Assembly: GCA_028751875.1 (NCBI GenBank)
Contig: CM054155.1
Coordinates: 3,379,115-3,443,114, forward strand
Direction of reading: 5' to 3'
DNA from: Rapana venosa
Taxonomy: Eukaryota > Mollusca > Gastropoda > Neogastropoda > Muricidae
Length of the DNA stretch: 64,000 bases
Shown here: positions 33,996 to 44,322 of the stretch, piece after piece
Numbering within the stretch: position 1 is the first letter of the stretch
Layout of the letters: the number at the start of each line of letters is the position of its first letter
Made by a program: the position numbers and the translations under genes
Notes under the pieces: generated by a model
The model's input: only the letters and a program-made list of their open reading frames with translations
Databases searched by the model: none
Told to the model about the DNA's origin: nothing

Positions 33996-34811
33996 GTGAA
34001 GGAAGGAGTAGACCAAACAAGTCCCTTGAAGGAGATGTTATTGAGCCCTCATGTAGGCTGGACACAAGTCAGGAACTACAGATCTCTTCATGATGCTGCG
34101 GATGGCGGTGGTGGATTAGTTATACTTACTGTATAGCCTATACACCATCCCAGCCTTTCTGCAGTGCACATTTCCTTCATTCCAGTAGTCTTGGTTTTGG
34201 TCTTCCTGTTTCTTTTCTCAGCACCACCATTTTGTCTTTCTTTTCCCCCCTTCTATCGCCATTTTTAAGCACCCCTTAGCTGTACACTGTTTGCCTTTCT
34301 CCCCAGGCTGACAGAATTATTATCTATTTATGTATTTATTTATTTATAGTATGCTGCTGCCCTCTGGTTGGCTGGTTGTCAGATCGCGAGCAGAGGGGTA
34401 AGCATACACTGACCAGTCTGCTATTTTTATCGTCTAGTTTTGAATTACATTTCTGGTTATCTAACATAACATTTTTGCTTTATTTTTTAAAATTATTATA
34501 CTCTCGGGAAGGGAATGAGAACATGTTGGCATCCCCAGCAAAGCCAGTCCCCATTGTGTGCCTGAAAGATGAAATGACCAGGAGCATGTCATGTATCTTA
34601 CAGCTACTGTTTTGCAGGGTTGTACGGTATTGTGTCGATACGTGATAAGGACGCTGTTCTGGAGAGAACTAACGGATTTACTTTGTGTACATTTACGCGG
34701 TGAAGTCCCGATTTGGTCTCAGCAATCTTCTGGCCCAGAAACCAAAGAAAACGTTGATACCCTCTTTTCCCCTGCTAGTGTGACAACTTTGTGGACAAAG
34801 AAAGCAGCAGG

Positions 34812-34812
<1 letters not shown>
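33996..34812. other. Non-coding, nothing recognised
   Basis: No motif or shared repeat; a TATTTATT block lies at about 34323-34347. Confidence 0.4.
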
Positions 34813-34879
<67 letters not shown>

Positions 34880-34932
34880 CCTATCTATCTGTCCCGTAGT
34901 CTGACGACCGTGGGGGCACCCTCAAAGACTCA
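34813..34932 (-). mobile_element. Tail-only LINE fragment (family 2) with GATA microsatellite
   Basis: A (CTAT)n block of about 80 bp is joined to GTCCCGTAGTCTGACGACCG and GGGGGCACCCTCAAAGACTC. This is the reverse complement of the end of the 22930-23214 element (SLRVPQRSSDYGTDR plus GATA tail). Only about 42 bp of body remains. A CAGGT word occurs on both sides and may be a short target-site duplication. Confidence 0.75.
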
Positions 34933-35524
34933 GGTAGGTATGGTTTTAAAAATATTTAAAGATCATGAATTAAAATAATCTTACATCATCTGTCATCCCT
35001 TTCATCAAGGACATAGAGGATTATTCAAAATATCGAAAAACAAAAATCATAACTGAACAGTATAGTTGACAAACATCATTCAATCACACTATTTCAGCCA
35101 ATAATTATTGAAGAAAAAAAAAAGGTGATTCATCTGCCGTATACCTATTTTAAATTCCTTGAACATGATTGTTCTTTCCAACAGCATTGACTGATTAATC
35201 AATGCCGAACATCTAGCACAGTCTTCACGTTGGTTAAAGAAAAAAAATGTTCATGCTTCTAAATATTTGGATACTTAGTATATACATATATAGCATATAT
35301 TCTGGTAACACATTGTTTCTTATGAGTTGCACAGAAGAACGACCATGTTAGTTTGTGTAAGACTTGAAATTTATAGTATATAAAACAAACCACGTGTTTT
35401 CTTCTTCTTCTTTTTTTATTAAGTCCCCATTGCTTTTCTTGTTTAAAAGTCAGAGAATTGTATATATAAAAAAACAACATTTCATTCCCTTCAATTTTCC
35501 GCCTTTAAATCAAATTCAGTGTGA
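34933..35524. other. Non-coding, A/T-rich, nothing recognised
   Basis: No motif or repeat identified. Confidence 0.4.
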
Positions 35525-35785
35525 AATTCGTGCGGGCTGATGCCTAGTGGTCAGAGAGCTAAGCTCCGTGATCTGGCGACCAGGGTTCCAGCCACCACCC
35601 AGGCCCCGTTCGTTGAAGGGGATTCCCCCCTGGAGGTAGCGTCAGTACTGACTCCACTTCCACGAAAGTGCTTCGTATCGGAGTTTAAACCCAGGTCCCG
35701 TGTGCTTTGTGGGCGAAGGCAAGCACGCGCGTTAAACAGCCTGCCTTTCGGAAGAGCGTGCCATTGTTGCGCGTTTCTGTGTACA
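35525..35785 (+). mobile_element. SINE with tRNA-like head
   Basis: Starts with GGGCTGATGCCTAGTGGTCA (A box TAGTGGTCAGAGAG), followed at normal spacing by GACCAGGGTTCCAGCC (B box). The body has TTGAAGGGGATTCCCCCCTG, GTCAGTACTGACTCCACT and CCCGTGTGC, as in the copy at 36120. This is the best example in the window of the family's RNA polymerase III head. It lacks the 3' tail. The apparent 102-codon frame through it is not a gene. Confidence 0.75.
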
Positions 35786-36119
35786 CTTTCCTGTCTGTTG
35801 CTGAAGCCAGGGCCCGATCAGTCTGCTGGGCCCCGAGAGCCACAGTGATAATGAATTATAAGTGATACTAGGCCTATAAGCAGAAACACCGGCCAGACTA
35901 GCTGCTTTGTCTGACCCGGCAGAGCCACTGTCACTGTTGTCACTGTGCCGCCGGCTTGAACATCTATCTATCTCTTTGCCGGCTGCTGCAGCACATTGAT
36001 TTCTGAGGGCAATGTTCTGTGTACGGAATCGACATCTGCGTCTCCAGGACACAGTAATAAGAAATTCTGTTTCATTCTGTAGCAACCATAGATTTTTTTT
36101 TAAGTTATAAAATTATCTC

Positions 36120-36415
36120 AGTTTTGAATCCCGTTCAAGGGAATTTTCCCCTTGGAGTTCACATCAGTGCTGACTCCACTCTCCCCAAAAGTCCTTCGGA
36201 TGAGACTATAAACCGAGGCCCGTGTGCGAACGCACACAGAACATCTTGCGAACATGTTAAATCCTGTTCCGCTTTTAGAAAGAGTATGCCATTGTGTGCG
36301 GTGGGAAAAGATGACAAAATTTACAAAACCGCATACACATGGGGACAGGATGTAAATAAAGCACATGAGTGCTTATTCCATTATCCTCGATATAGAAGAA
36401 TAAATAAATGAATAA
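36120..36415 (+). mobile_element. SINE copy with body and terminal region
   Basis: Begins at the B-box region (TTGAATCCCGTTCAAGGG) and runs through TCAGTGCTGACTCCACTCTC, AAGTCCTTCGGATGAGACTA, CCGTGTGCGAACGCACACAG, GGACAGGATGTAAATAAAGC and TTCCATTATCCTCGATATAG, ending in A/T-rich AATAAATAAATG. It overlaps in sequence with the 35525 copy on the left and the 15185 copy on the right, and so links head, body and tail of the family. Confidence 0.8.
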
Positions 36416-36544
36416 AATAAAAGTAGGTTGTCAACACTCAAAGAGCACTGGAGATTTTTTTTTCTTTTTATGTTCCTGGGCTAGAGCTCCAAGGTTCGTG
36501 GATGGTGACATTTTTACCTGTGCGACTGTTTTCCCCTCACCAAT

Positions 36545-36790
36545 TAGGTAGCCGCATTCCGACTTCGGGGATGGTGTCTAAACACAACACCTGTATGCAT
36601 GCGTTTGTAAAATTATGTCATCCATTCATTCCTACCGGCACAAAATGGCCTAGAGTAGGCGGATTATGTTTTTAACGTGTGCGCAAGGTGTTGCACGTGC
36701 ATTTGCACAAGGGGCCTGGGTCTATAGTCTCATCCGAACGACTTTGACCTTCAGTTCGATTTTCTTGTCAAACCGGGAAGAAAAGGCAAG
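36545..36790 (-). mobile_element. SINE copy, rearranged, minus orientation
   Basis: Minus-strand blocks AAGTCGTTCGGATGAGACTA, CCAGGCCCCTTGTGCAAATG, CACGTTAAAAACATAATCCG and GGCCATTTTGTGCCGG are followed by a GAATGGATGACATAATTTTA variant and CCATCCCCGAAGTCGGAATG. The last part is absent from the other copies and may belong to a related subfamily. Confidence 0.65.
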
Positions 36791-37800
36791 GCTGGAATAG
36801 AACCCAGAATCTTAGGGATTACTTGTATTTTCAGAATAAATCTATTATTCAGAGACTGTGACTGAAAATCCTCAATAGCATCACATTTGGGGCCACGCAA
36901 CTGCTCCGTAATAATCATGATAATTATCTTCCTCTTCGCAAGCGACAGCAAACTTCATTTCTTGTAATCTGACCACGGGCTGAAGCAGAGCGTCTTTAAG
37001 CTAGTGTAATGAAGGGCTCCCTTAACCAGCTGGACACTCTGGGCAACCGGTGCCCCCATTAAACACAAGTACTACAACAGGACAGATGATTATGTTGTTC
37101 GGTTCTTGGGCTTTGTTGTTTGTTTGTTGTGTTTTGTTGGTTATTGGTTGGTTTGTTTTGTGTGTGTGCTTTTTTTTTTTTGTGGGGGGGGGGGGTCCAA
37201 AGTATTCTTAGAGGTTAAGTTTGTGGTGGTTTTTGTTTGTGTTTAAACGGGTAGGACGGTAGATAGGTAAGAGAACTGATAAGAACAGTTGTGAAGTGTC
37301 CTGTATCAGTGATAACTCAAGTTGCCATTGGAAGAGGTGAGGTATGACAGAGGGAGGGGTGGCTGGTGCAGGGTGTAGGATGGACGGGTGGTGTGATGGC
37401 CGTTGTTGGTTTGCTGACAGGTTGTCTCCCCGCTCCTGAAATGGCCAATATAAAGAGGAGGAACAAACGGACACGGCAAAAGGAGTTGACGTGAGGAACA
37501 ATTCAGATCGAAAGTGTGGAAAAGCTTGGTTGGTTTGTGTTGCACGCATAGGAAAAGGGATTTTGCGTGGAGGATTTTTTGCTTTTGTTTTGTTGTTGTT
37601 GTTTTGCACACACACTCCACACAGACCTATACACACATGTGCTTTTTTGTGTCAATGTTAGTGAAACTTTCCTTTATGGTGCAATTACTACTCGTCTAAA
37701 CCCATGCGTACTGTTTCTTTGCCAGAAAATGTGTTTTGTAATGTAAAGAGTAATTTGAAAAGCACTGTCTATAGATCCACATGTTAACCCTTGTGCAGTA
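36791..37800. other. Non-coding; G+T-biased around 37090-37250
   Basis: Contains TTGTTTGTTTG words and a G run at about 37184-37195. No gene recognised. Confidence 0.4.
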
Positions 37801-37877
37801 GGACTAGTAGTAGTAGTAGTAGTAGTAATAGTAGTAGTAATAGTAGTAGTAGTAGTAGTAGTAGTAATAGTAGTAGT
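37801..37877. repeat. (AGT)n microsatellite
   Basis: About 25 AGT units with AAT variants. Confidence 0.95.
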
Positions 37878-38609
37878 ACACACATAGATACGCACGCAGG
37901 CACGCGCACACATACACACAGCATGCAGCATGGTTTTCTCCTCAGAATCCAACCTTTAATCAATTGAAGTCTCAGAATAAAGTACAGAACCACCAGAGTC
38001 CATTGGACAGACAGGAAACCCGAAGGAGGACGTAGTTACTATTGATCAGTCACCATCTATGGGACACCAGTTGTGTCAACAGCCACAAACGCAAACATTT
38101 TGATCATGAAAATCAGTAATCATGTGATTTTAATTTTTGCAGTTGCTCTGAAAGCAAAAAACGCCAAGGAAAATATTTTTCAGTGCGCTTTCAAACAGCC
38201 CCCTATTTTCCCATGGAAAAACAGCCAAAAGCATCCCCCCAAAAAAAACAACAAACACACACCCTACCAACAACAAACTTCCCAAACCCCCAGAAAAAAT
38301 CTTAAAGTAAAAATATGGTTATATTTTCTGACATTGCAAACTAATTATTATTTACACACAATCGCCCTTTGAATGGCTAACAGGACTATTTTAGTGTTAT
38401 ATTCTGAAAAGGATCATGTATTTGTGAGGCCTTTTATCTTCAATACCTGCGGTTTGTTTAGAGTTCGGCTATGTTTGAAAGTTGTTTATAACACTTTTCT
38501 CCGCCCCGTATGATGTCAGCGTTGTTTGGTGGATGTTGGACAACTTGCATGAAGTTGCGAGTTCAATTCCTGACAGAAGCCAAGCCTGTTCGATTCCACT
38601 AGATTTATT
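37878..38609. other. Non-coding, nothing recognised
   Basis: A-rich stretch at 38200-38330 with C runs; no motif. Confidence 0.4.
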
Positions 38610-38850
38610 TATTTATTCTTTTATATCGAGGATAATGGAATAAGCACGCATGTGCTATTTTTACATCCAGTCCCCGTGTGCATGCAGTTTTGCCAATTTT
38701 GTCATGTTTCCACCGGCACACAATGGCCTACTCTTCCCAAAAGCGGAACAGGATTTAACGTGTGCGCAAGATGTTCTGCATGCGTTCGAACACGGGGCCT
38801 CGACGGGAGTTATATGGTCTGGGCGCTAGTCTTTCGGATGAGTTGAGACT
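38610..38850 (-). mobile_element. SINE copy, minus orientation
   Basis: Reverse complement contains GAGGCCCCGTGTTCGAACGC, ATGCAGAACATCTTGCGCAC, GTTAAATCCTGTTCCGCTTT, GGCCATTGTGTGCCGGTGG, GGGGACTGGATGTAAAAATA and the TTCCATTATCCTCGATATAA terminus, matching 15185-15470 along most of its length. Confidence 0.8.
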
Positions 38851-38984
38851 GAGTTTCCCTGTACATCGTTTACCTCGTGTAAAAAGAATGCACAGCAACA
38901 CGAGTCATGGTGGGCAACGTTCTGTTAAAGAGTATCCCTTTCCATGTAAAAACAAATCCCAAGATTTAGGTTGAGAAATCTGGC

Positions 38985-39240
38985 AACGCACTACACTACA
39001 CTGCACTGCAACGCACTACACTACACTGCACTGCAATGCGCTACACTGCACTGCACTGCAATGCAACGCGCTACACTACACTGCACTGCAATGCGCTACA
39101 CTGCACTGCACTGCAATGCAACGCGCTACACTGCACTGCACTGCAATGCAACGCGCTACACTACACTGCACTGCAATGCAACGCACTACACTACACTGCA
39201 CTGCAATGCAACACGCTACACGACACTGCACTACACTACA
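38985..39240. repeat. Higher-order minisatellite of CACTG/CACTA units
   Basis: Pentamer-like words (CTGCA, CTACA, AACGC) are arranged in roughly 25- and 30-bp super-units, the 30-bp form being CTGCACTGCAATGCAACGCG plus ten more bases. Frames through it give YTALHCNA-type periodic peptides and are not genes. Confidence 0.9.
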
Positions 39241-39784
39241 CTGCCGTGCTGTTTCTGTGTGCAGATGGAGGGGGCTCTGCCAGAGGTGCAGTGCTGGTCC
39301 CATCTTTCTGCTTCAGCTGCTGCCCTGTGTCTCCAAGAGTCCTGACATGACAGCTTCCACAGCTCTCCGCTGCTGCTGTCCACAGGCTCGCCCATCACTG
39401 GCAAGGATTATGCTTTTTTATGCTGAAGTGTCGTTTGCTTGTATGTATGTACGTTTGTTTGTTTGTTTGTTTGTGGTCCTTTTAATGAAGTCTTGTGGTT
39501 GCACAGCTTCACCAGTGTAATGTGTATGCCTAAAGAAAGCTACGGCGGTTTTTTTCCTCTTCAATACTTCAAAATCATACTCGGAGATCAAGACTTGAAA
39601 AAGTGTTCTGCTGTACATCCCATAGTATTGACGCAACATGTTGTGCACAAATCTGTTGGACAAGGCACACTCACTTTGTACAACCGCCAGTTAGGCCCAG
39701 ACTAAAAGATTTAAAAAAAACAACAAGTTGTAAACATGTGTGGAGAGAACAAAGTGTCAGCTATGGATAGATGTATCTGGAGAA
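39241..39784. other. Non-coding, nothing recognised
   Basis: A poly-C run of about 19 bases follows at about 39787-39806. Confidence 0.4.
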
Positions 39785-39806
39785 ACACCCCCCCCCCCCC
39801 CCCCCC

Positions 39807-41005
39807 ACAACAAAAAAAAACACCCAAAAAACCAACAACAACAAAACAACAAAAACTTTGTTGCGAAAGAAAGTTATTGGGGGCAGAAGGCTCCCCAACA
39901 GGAATGCCTCTAATGGTAACCATACCGTGACTTCCCACGTGAAGCAGAGTTACGCTGCACAAGACCGAACATTACTCCACCCTACCCAACTGAGGTCGGA
40001 CACAGATACTACAGAGAGTCTAATAGAAATACAGATATAATTTATTATTAGTTATCTTTCAAGTCTTTGGCTACAAGCAGCTGCCAGCAACATCCTTGTC
40101 AAACGTCGGAAACGGGACTAGAAAGTGTTGTGAGGGCTAAACCCGCTGATATTGGGGGACAGCTGTTTGTCGACAAGGTGATCTGACTAAGGCCATACAC
40201 ATAGCATCAGTGTATCAAAATTAATTTCATCACAAACTTTACCACACAATTACCGGTTTTCATGATCAAAAAACGACAGTGGCTTTTGACCAAGTAGGTC
40301 TACCATTGTTCTCCATCATAACTACAGCATCCAGGCGACTCCTCCAGTCTTAGCAGCAGGGTCTACCTAGTGTGTGAACAGTGATAGACAGACAGATAAC
40401 GGACCCCTCAGGTCTACACAGTACAGTACAGTACTTACAATAGTACAGCTGAACAGTATCGCACTACCTTTTAACAAAAAACCAAACCCAACCAACCAAC
40501 AGCTTCTGGCAAAACAATGGTAACAGCACGAAAATCAGTCTAGACATAAAACATTGTATGATATATAATTATTTCATGTGTATCATGACAAAATCAAAAT
40601 TTCAATCGGCTGCGCATAAGCGCGTCAGTAAGGCTCACACACACACACACACAGAGTTTCTCATAAGAATTCAGCCTCACGCACAGTTCTCTTACCAACA
40701 CACACACACACACACGGGAAAACGCATTCAAGCACACTCTCACCTATGCGACATACTTATTTACCATCTCCAAGCAGAAATCAAAATATGGCAATAGTCT
40801 ACAGTTTGAGCTATTTATAATTATATGCCTGCAACATTCAAAAATAATGGTGGCTTTTGGGCACAGTTTACAAAGACCAATTAAAATGCTCCCTACAACA
40901 GTAAAGACTTGGCAAGAAATAAAGTCAAGGGATGACTGGCAGAATCTTTTCCGCACAGCAGCTGTTACAGTCTAAGCGCTTCTCCCTCGTAGTAAACAGT
41001 GCTGT
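39807..41005. other. Non-coding with short CA microsatellites at 40638-40653 and 40699-40715
   Basis: No conserved frame or shared repeat noticed. Confidence 0.4.
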
Positions 41006-41010
41006 GTTTA

Positions 41011-41310
41011 CATAGTGGCCGTTTCTCTTTCCCTGTCTGAGGTGATGTGATACTGAAACAGATTTGATGCTATGGTTGTTTTTTACATAGTGGCCGTTTC
41101 TCTTTCCCTGTCTGAGGTGATGTGATACTGAAACAGATTTGATGCTATGGTTGTTTTTTACATAGTGGCCCTTTCTCTTTCCCTGTCTGTGGTGATGTGA
41201 TACTGAAACAGATTTGATGCTATGGTTGTTTTTTACATAGTGGCCCTTTCTCTTTCCCTGTCTGAGGTGATGTGATACTGAAACAGATTTGATGCTATGG
41301 TTGTTTTTCA
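41011..41310. repeat. 75-bp tandem repeat, four copies
   Basis: CATAGTGGCC recurs at exactly 41011, 41086, 41161 and 41236, and units differ at only a few positions. The 75-bp period keeps a 25-residue periodic frame open on the minus strand (NHSIKSVSVSHHLRQGKR), which is a by-product unless expression is shown. Confidence 0.95.
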
Positions 41311-43012
41311 CAAACGGCAAACTGACTGGGTTGAAGATAGAATACAAATTACAATATTAAAAAAGTCATTTAAAGGTCAACTTAAAATACATCCCTCAAA
41401 TTTAGCAGCAGAAGCGATTTCAGGCCATTTACAAATTCAGTTAAGAAAAAAAAAACACAAAAGAAAGCCACACACAGGGAACGTATTTTTAGAATTAACA
41501 ACTGGTAAAAACAGCACCATTATTATTATCTTCCCCTCGCGTATTGAAATGGGTTTTGAAAATATAGCTCTGAACCCATTTCGGTTTTTAAAAAATTGCA
41601 AGTCTTTTTGTGTTAATGTCTAAGGAATAAAAACCTGTGTAAGGTCTAAGGAATAAAGACCTGTGTAGTTTTGGTGAATTAAGTGGCACTGTGACCACAT
41701 ACAGGGCGATATCTTTTCTCCCTCCTCCCCCTAAAATTGAAATAAAATAAGCAAAACATTCGCAACATAAGCACAAAACATAACTAAAAATTAACCTTAA
41801 CGAAATGGTGTGTAGTTAGAATTTCTTCACGTTTCTGGCGTTGGAATCGCCGTCGCCCCAAGACGACAAAACATCCAGACCCCAACCTACGAAAAGACGA
41901 AATACCCAGTACACAAAAGCCAATATAAGGATAAAAAATAATAAAACCAGTCGGTGTTGCAATCAGCAAAAGACTTGTTCGTAGCAGCACAAGTGATAGA
42001 CTTGGTGTCCCTTGAGAAAGACTTAGTAAGAAGAGAGAGGGAAAGAGAGCAGAGAAAAAGAAAAGGGGCGGTATAGAAACGAACCAGTTCAGGGATATTG
42101 CTTTCGAGCAGTGTGGCCACTGGCAATGCAGCGTCTGTCTGTCTGTCGGTTTTGAAATGTACTGTTAGTTCTCACTCAAACTGGCACACAGTCATTTCCC
42201 CTTCCCGTTCCTATTGCTGAAGTTGCTGCTGTACACAAAAGGACATGCAGAATGTCAGTCACACCTGACATCGTCCTCGCGCTCTGGCTTCAACGAGCAA
42301 GAGCACATGTTATTGAAACGCTGCATTCAACCCTTCTACTTTTTGATAAGTAATGATCATCGAGTCAACAAATGAAAGCTAGTTGAAAACAAACCACTAC
42401 AGCTCACACATACTACGCCATTCATTCTTTTCAAATCAACGTTTTTTCTTCCCTTGAATGGCATCTGGGGGAAAGAAAATATTTCCGTCTCGAAGAACCG
42501 CACCACACCAAAAAGCGAGGGACGGGGCTGAAACAAGTGTGATGGTGGTAAAAACAGGTCACCATCTCATGACTTGTGACGTCCACACCCACACCCAAAA
42601 CATCACTTTTCAAATTAAAAAAGAAAAAACCCGCTCATTCTTGAGAACTACTTTAACGTAGGCTTTAAAAAGAAAAAGAAAAAAAGGCTGAAAGCCTAAA
42701 GCACCGCAAAATGTTCCGCAAGAATCGTGTCTTTGGTGAGAGAGGAACAGGCCCAGGTTGCCTTGTAGTGGGTACCAACAATGGGCTAGCAGAGAGAGAG
42801 AGAGACCCGCCTTCCGCTACATACAGTCTGCTGCTTTCTCTGTCTGATATTTTGAATTAACGCAGGCAGGCAGGCAGGCAGGCACCAGCACACACCGCTG
42901 TTCCTATCAACACACCACTGTATGACTGTATAACTCGACATGAATGGTGTATCGTCCGATTGAGTTCACCACATAACAACAACAATCAGGCTTTTGGATT
43001 TAAATTTAAAAA
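41311..43012. other. Non-coding, nothing recognised
   Basis: Mostly unique sequence; a (GCAG)n-like block lies at about 42862-42885. Part of it could be Zic 3' flank. Confidence 0.4.
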
Positions 43013-43013
43013 G

Positions 43014-43018
43014 TGTGT

Positions 43019-43049
<31 letters not shown>

Positions 43050-43053
43050 GGGG
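43014..43053. repeat. (GT)n running into poly-G
   Basis: Ten GT units then about 21 G. Confidence 0.95.
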
Positions 43054-43224
43054 ATCAGCAAAGTGTTCCTCCTAGATTCCGTCATGACCATAGATTGCCG
43101 ACTTCAAAGGCCCAATCCGGAGCTCTTCTTTGTGATCCACATCCACACACACATAATTATGGGGTCAGTCAAACTGTAGACTCTCCTAGGAGCCTTTTTT
43201 TTCGCGGGTACCCTCTGGCCCCGG

Positions 43225-43419
43225 TGACGTCATGGTGCTCGTGGATGAAGACCTCTTGCTGACGTCAGCTACAGGGGGAAGAATCCTTGCTGCTTGCTGT
43301 GTGTAGCCCGGTCAGCCGACCACAGAGGCCGCCAGATCAGGGAGAACGAGGCTGTCCTTCATGGGGGGGGGGGAAGAGCAACTCCCGCAGAGGTGACGTC
43401 ACCACGGGGCCTGACGTCA
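43225..43419. promoter_or_regulatory. Cluster of four perfect CRE palindromes
   Basis: TGACGTCA, the full cAMP-response element bound by CREB/ATF bZIP factors, occurs at 43225-43232, 43260-43267, 43394-43401 and 43412-43419. The last includes the Zic stop codon and overlaps an E-box CACGTG at 43418-43423. A given 8-mer is expected about once per 65 kb, and only one other copy (51788-51795) was noticed. Binding and function are inference. Confidence 0.5.
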
Positions 43420-44322
43420 CGTGTACTGCACGACAGGGGTGGGGTGGTGGTGGTGGTGGTGGTGGTGGCCGGTGAGGGAGGCGAGGTGGCTGAGGGAGGT
43501 GATGGGGGAGTGGTCGGCCACGCCTGCCCCCGCCATGGACACGGCCCCGGGGGTCTGGCAGACGTACCACTCCGTCAGGTTGGAGGGGTGGCTCAGCAGC
43601 GGGGGCGGCGGGGGAGGCGGGTGGTGCGGGTGGTGAGGGGCCGTGGCGGGGTTGGGGTGGTGGTGGGGGTGGTGGAGCGAGGGGTGGGGGTGGTGGTGGT
43701 GGGACACGGCCGCCGCGGCGGGATGGTGAGGGGGGAGGGGGTTGCTGCCCGGAGGCGACCCCAGGCTGAGGCCCAGCACCGAGGAGGAGGAGGAGGAGGA
43801 CGAGGAGGAGGACCCTCCACCGCTACCACCCCCACCCCCGCTGTTGTTGTTGTTGTTGTTGTTGTTGTTGCTGTTACTGCCAGTGTTGCTGCCTGCACCA
43901 CCACCACCACCCACCCACCACCGCCACTACTACTCCCAGTGCCGGCACTGCCGCTGACCCCCAGCCCCGAGCTCTGCCCGCCGCCCACACGACTGCCGCT
44001 GACGATGGTGGGGGCTGCCGTGGAGGTGGGGGTGGGGGTGGGGTGGGGGCCAGGGGGCCGGGGCTGGGGGCGGGGTTGCTGTCGGAGGAGGGGCTCTCGG
44101 GGTCCGAGTCGTAGCCGTCGCCGTCCGGGATGGGCGAGGTCTTGCCGTGCACCTTCATGTGCTTGCGCAGCGAGGAGGGGTGCGTGTAGGACTTGTCGCA
44201 GCCCTTCACCTTGCAGTTGTAGGGCTTGTCCGAGGTGTGCACGTGCGAGTGCTTCTTGCGGTCCGAGCTGTTGGCGAAGCGGCGGTCACAGCCCTCGAAC
44301 TCGCACTTGAACGGTTTCTCTC
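43417..44322 (-). CDS. Zic: Zic/odd-paired zinc-finger transcription factor, last coding exon (frame broken twice)
   Basis: A CAG acceptor at 44325-44323 after a TTCTTTCT tract starts the exon in phase 1, completing a Gly and giving [15 protein letters not shown]. Zinc finger 4 (C6, C11, H24, H28 of the exon) and finger 5 (C36, C41, H54, H58; [16 protein letters not shown]) are diagnostic of Zic and differ from Gli. The tail has acidic/Ser, Pro-Thr, Gly-Ser, poly-Asn, poly-Ser and His-rich segments, then NLTEWYVCQ, resembling the vertebrate Zic C-terminal EWYV motif. It ends VVQYT-stop (TGA at 43419-43417). The finger frame leaves the tail frame at a GGGGGT repeat with one short unit (44040-44043) and again in a CCA repeat with two extra C (43910-43916). 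Both sites are simple repeats, so consensus error is likelier than a pseudogene. Zic proteins bind GC-rich DNA in the nucleus and act in neural and mesodermal patterning. Fingers 1-3 are not in the window. Confidence 0.93.

Noticed and set aside
35540..35848. 102-codon plus-strand frame
   Set aside because: Lies inside a tRNA-headed SINE; the same sequence blocks recur in other SINE copies.
39036..39350. Periodic YTALHCNA frames
   Set aside because: Translation of the CACTG/CACTA minisatellite.
41784..42126. Minus-strand frames of 68-79 codons downstream of Zic
   Set aside because: Hydrophobic, no family resemblance, no start or splice context; likely chance.
43294..44310. 338-codon plus-strand frame opposite the Zic exon
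   Set aside because: Shadow of the GC-rich Zic coding strand. The minus strand has the zinc fingers, acceptor and conserved tail.
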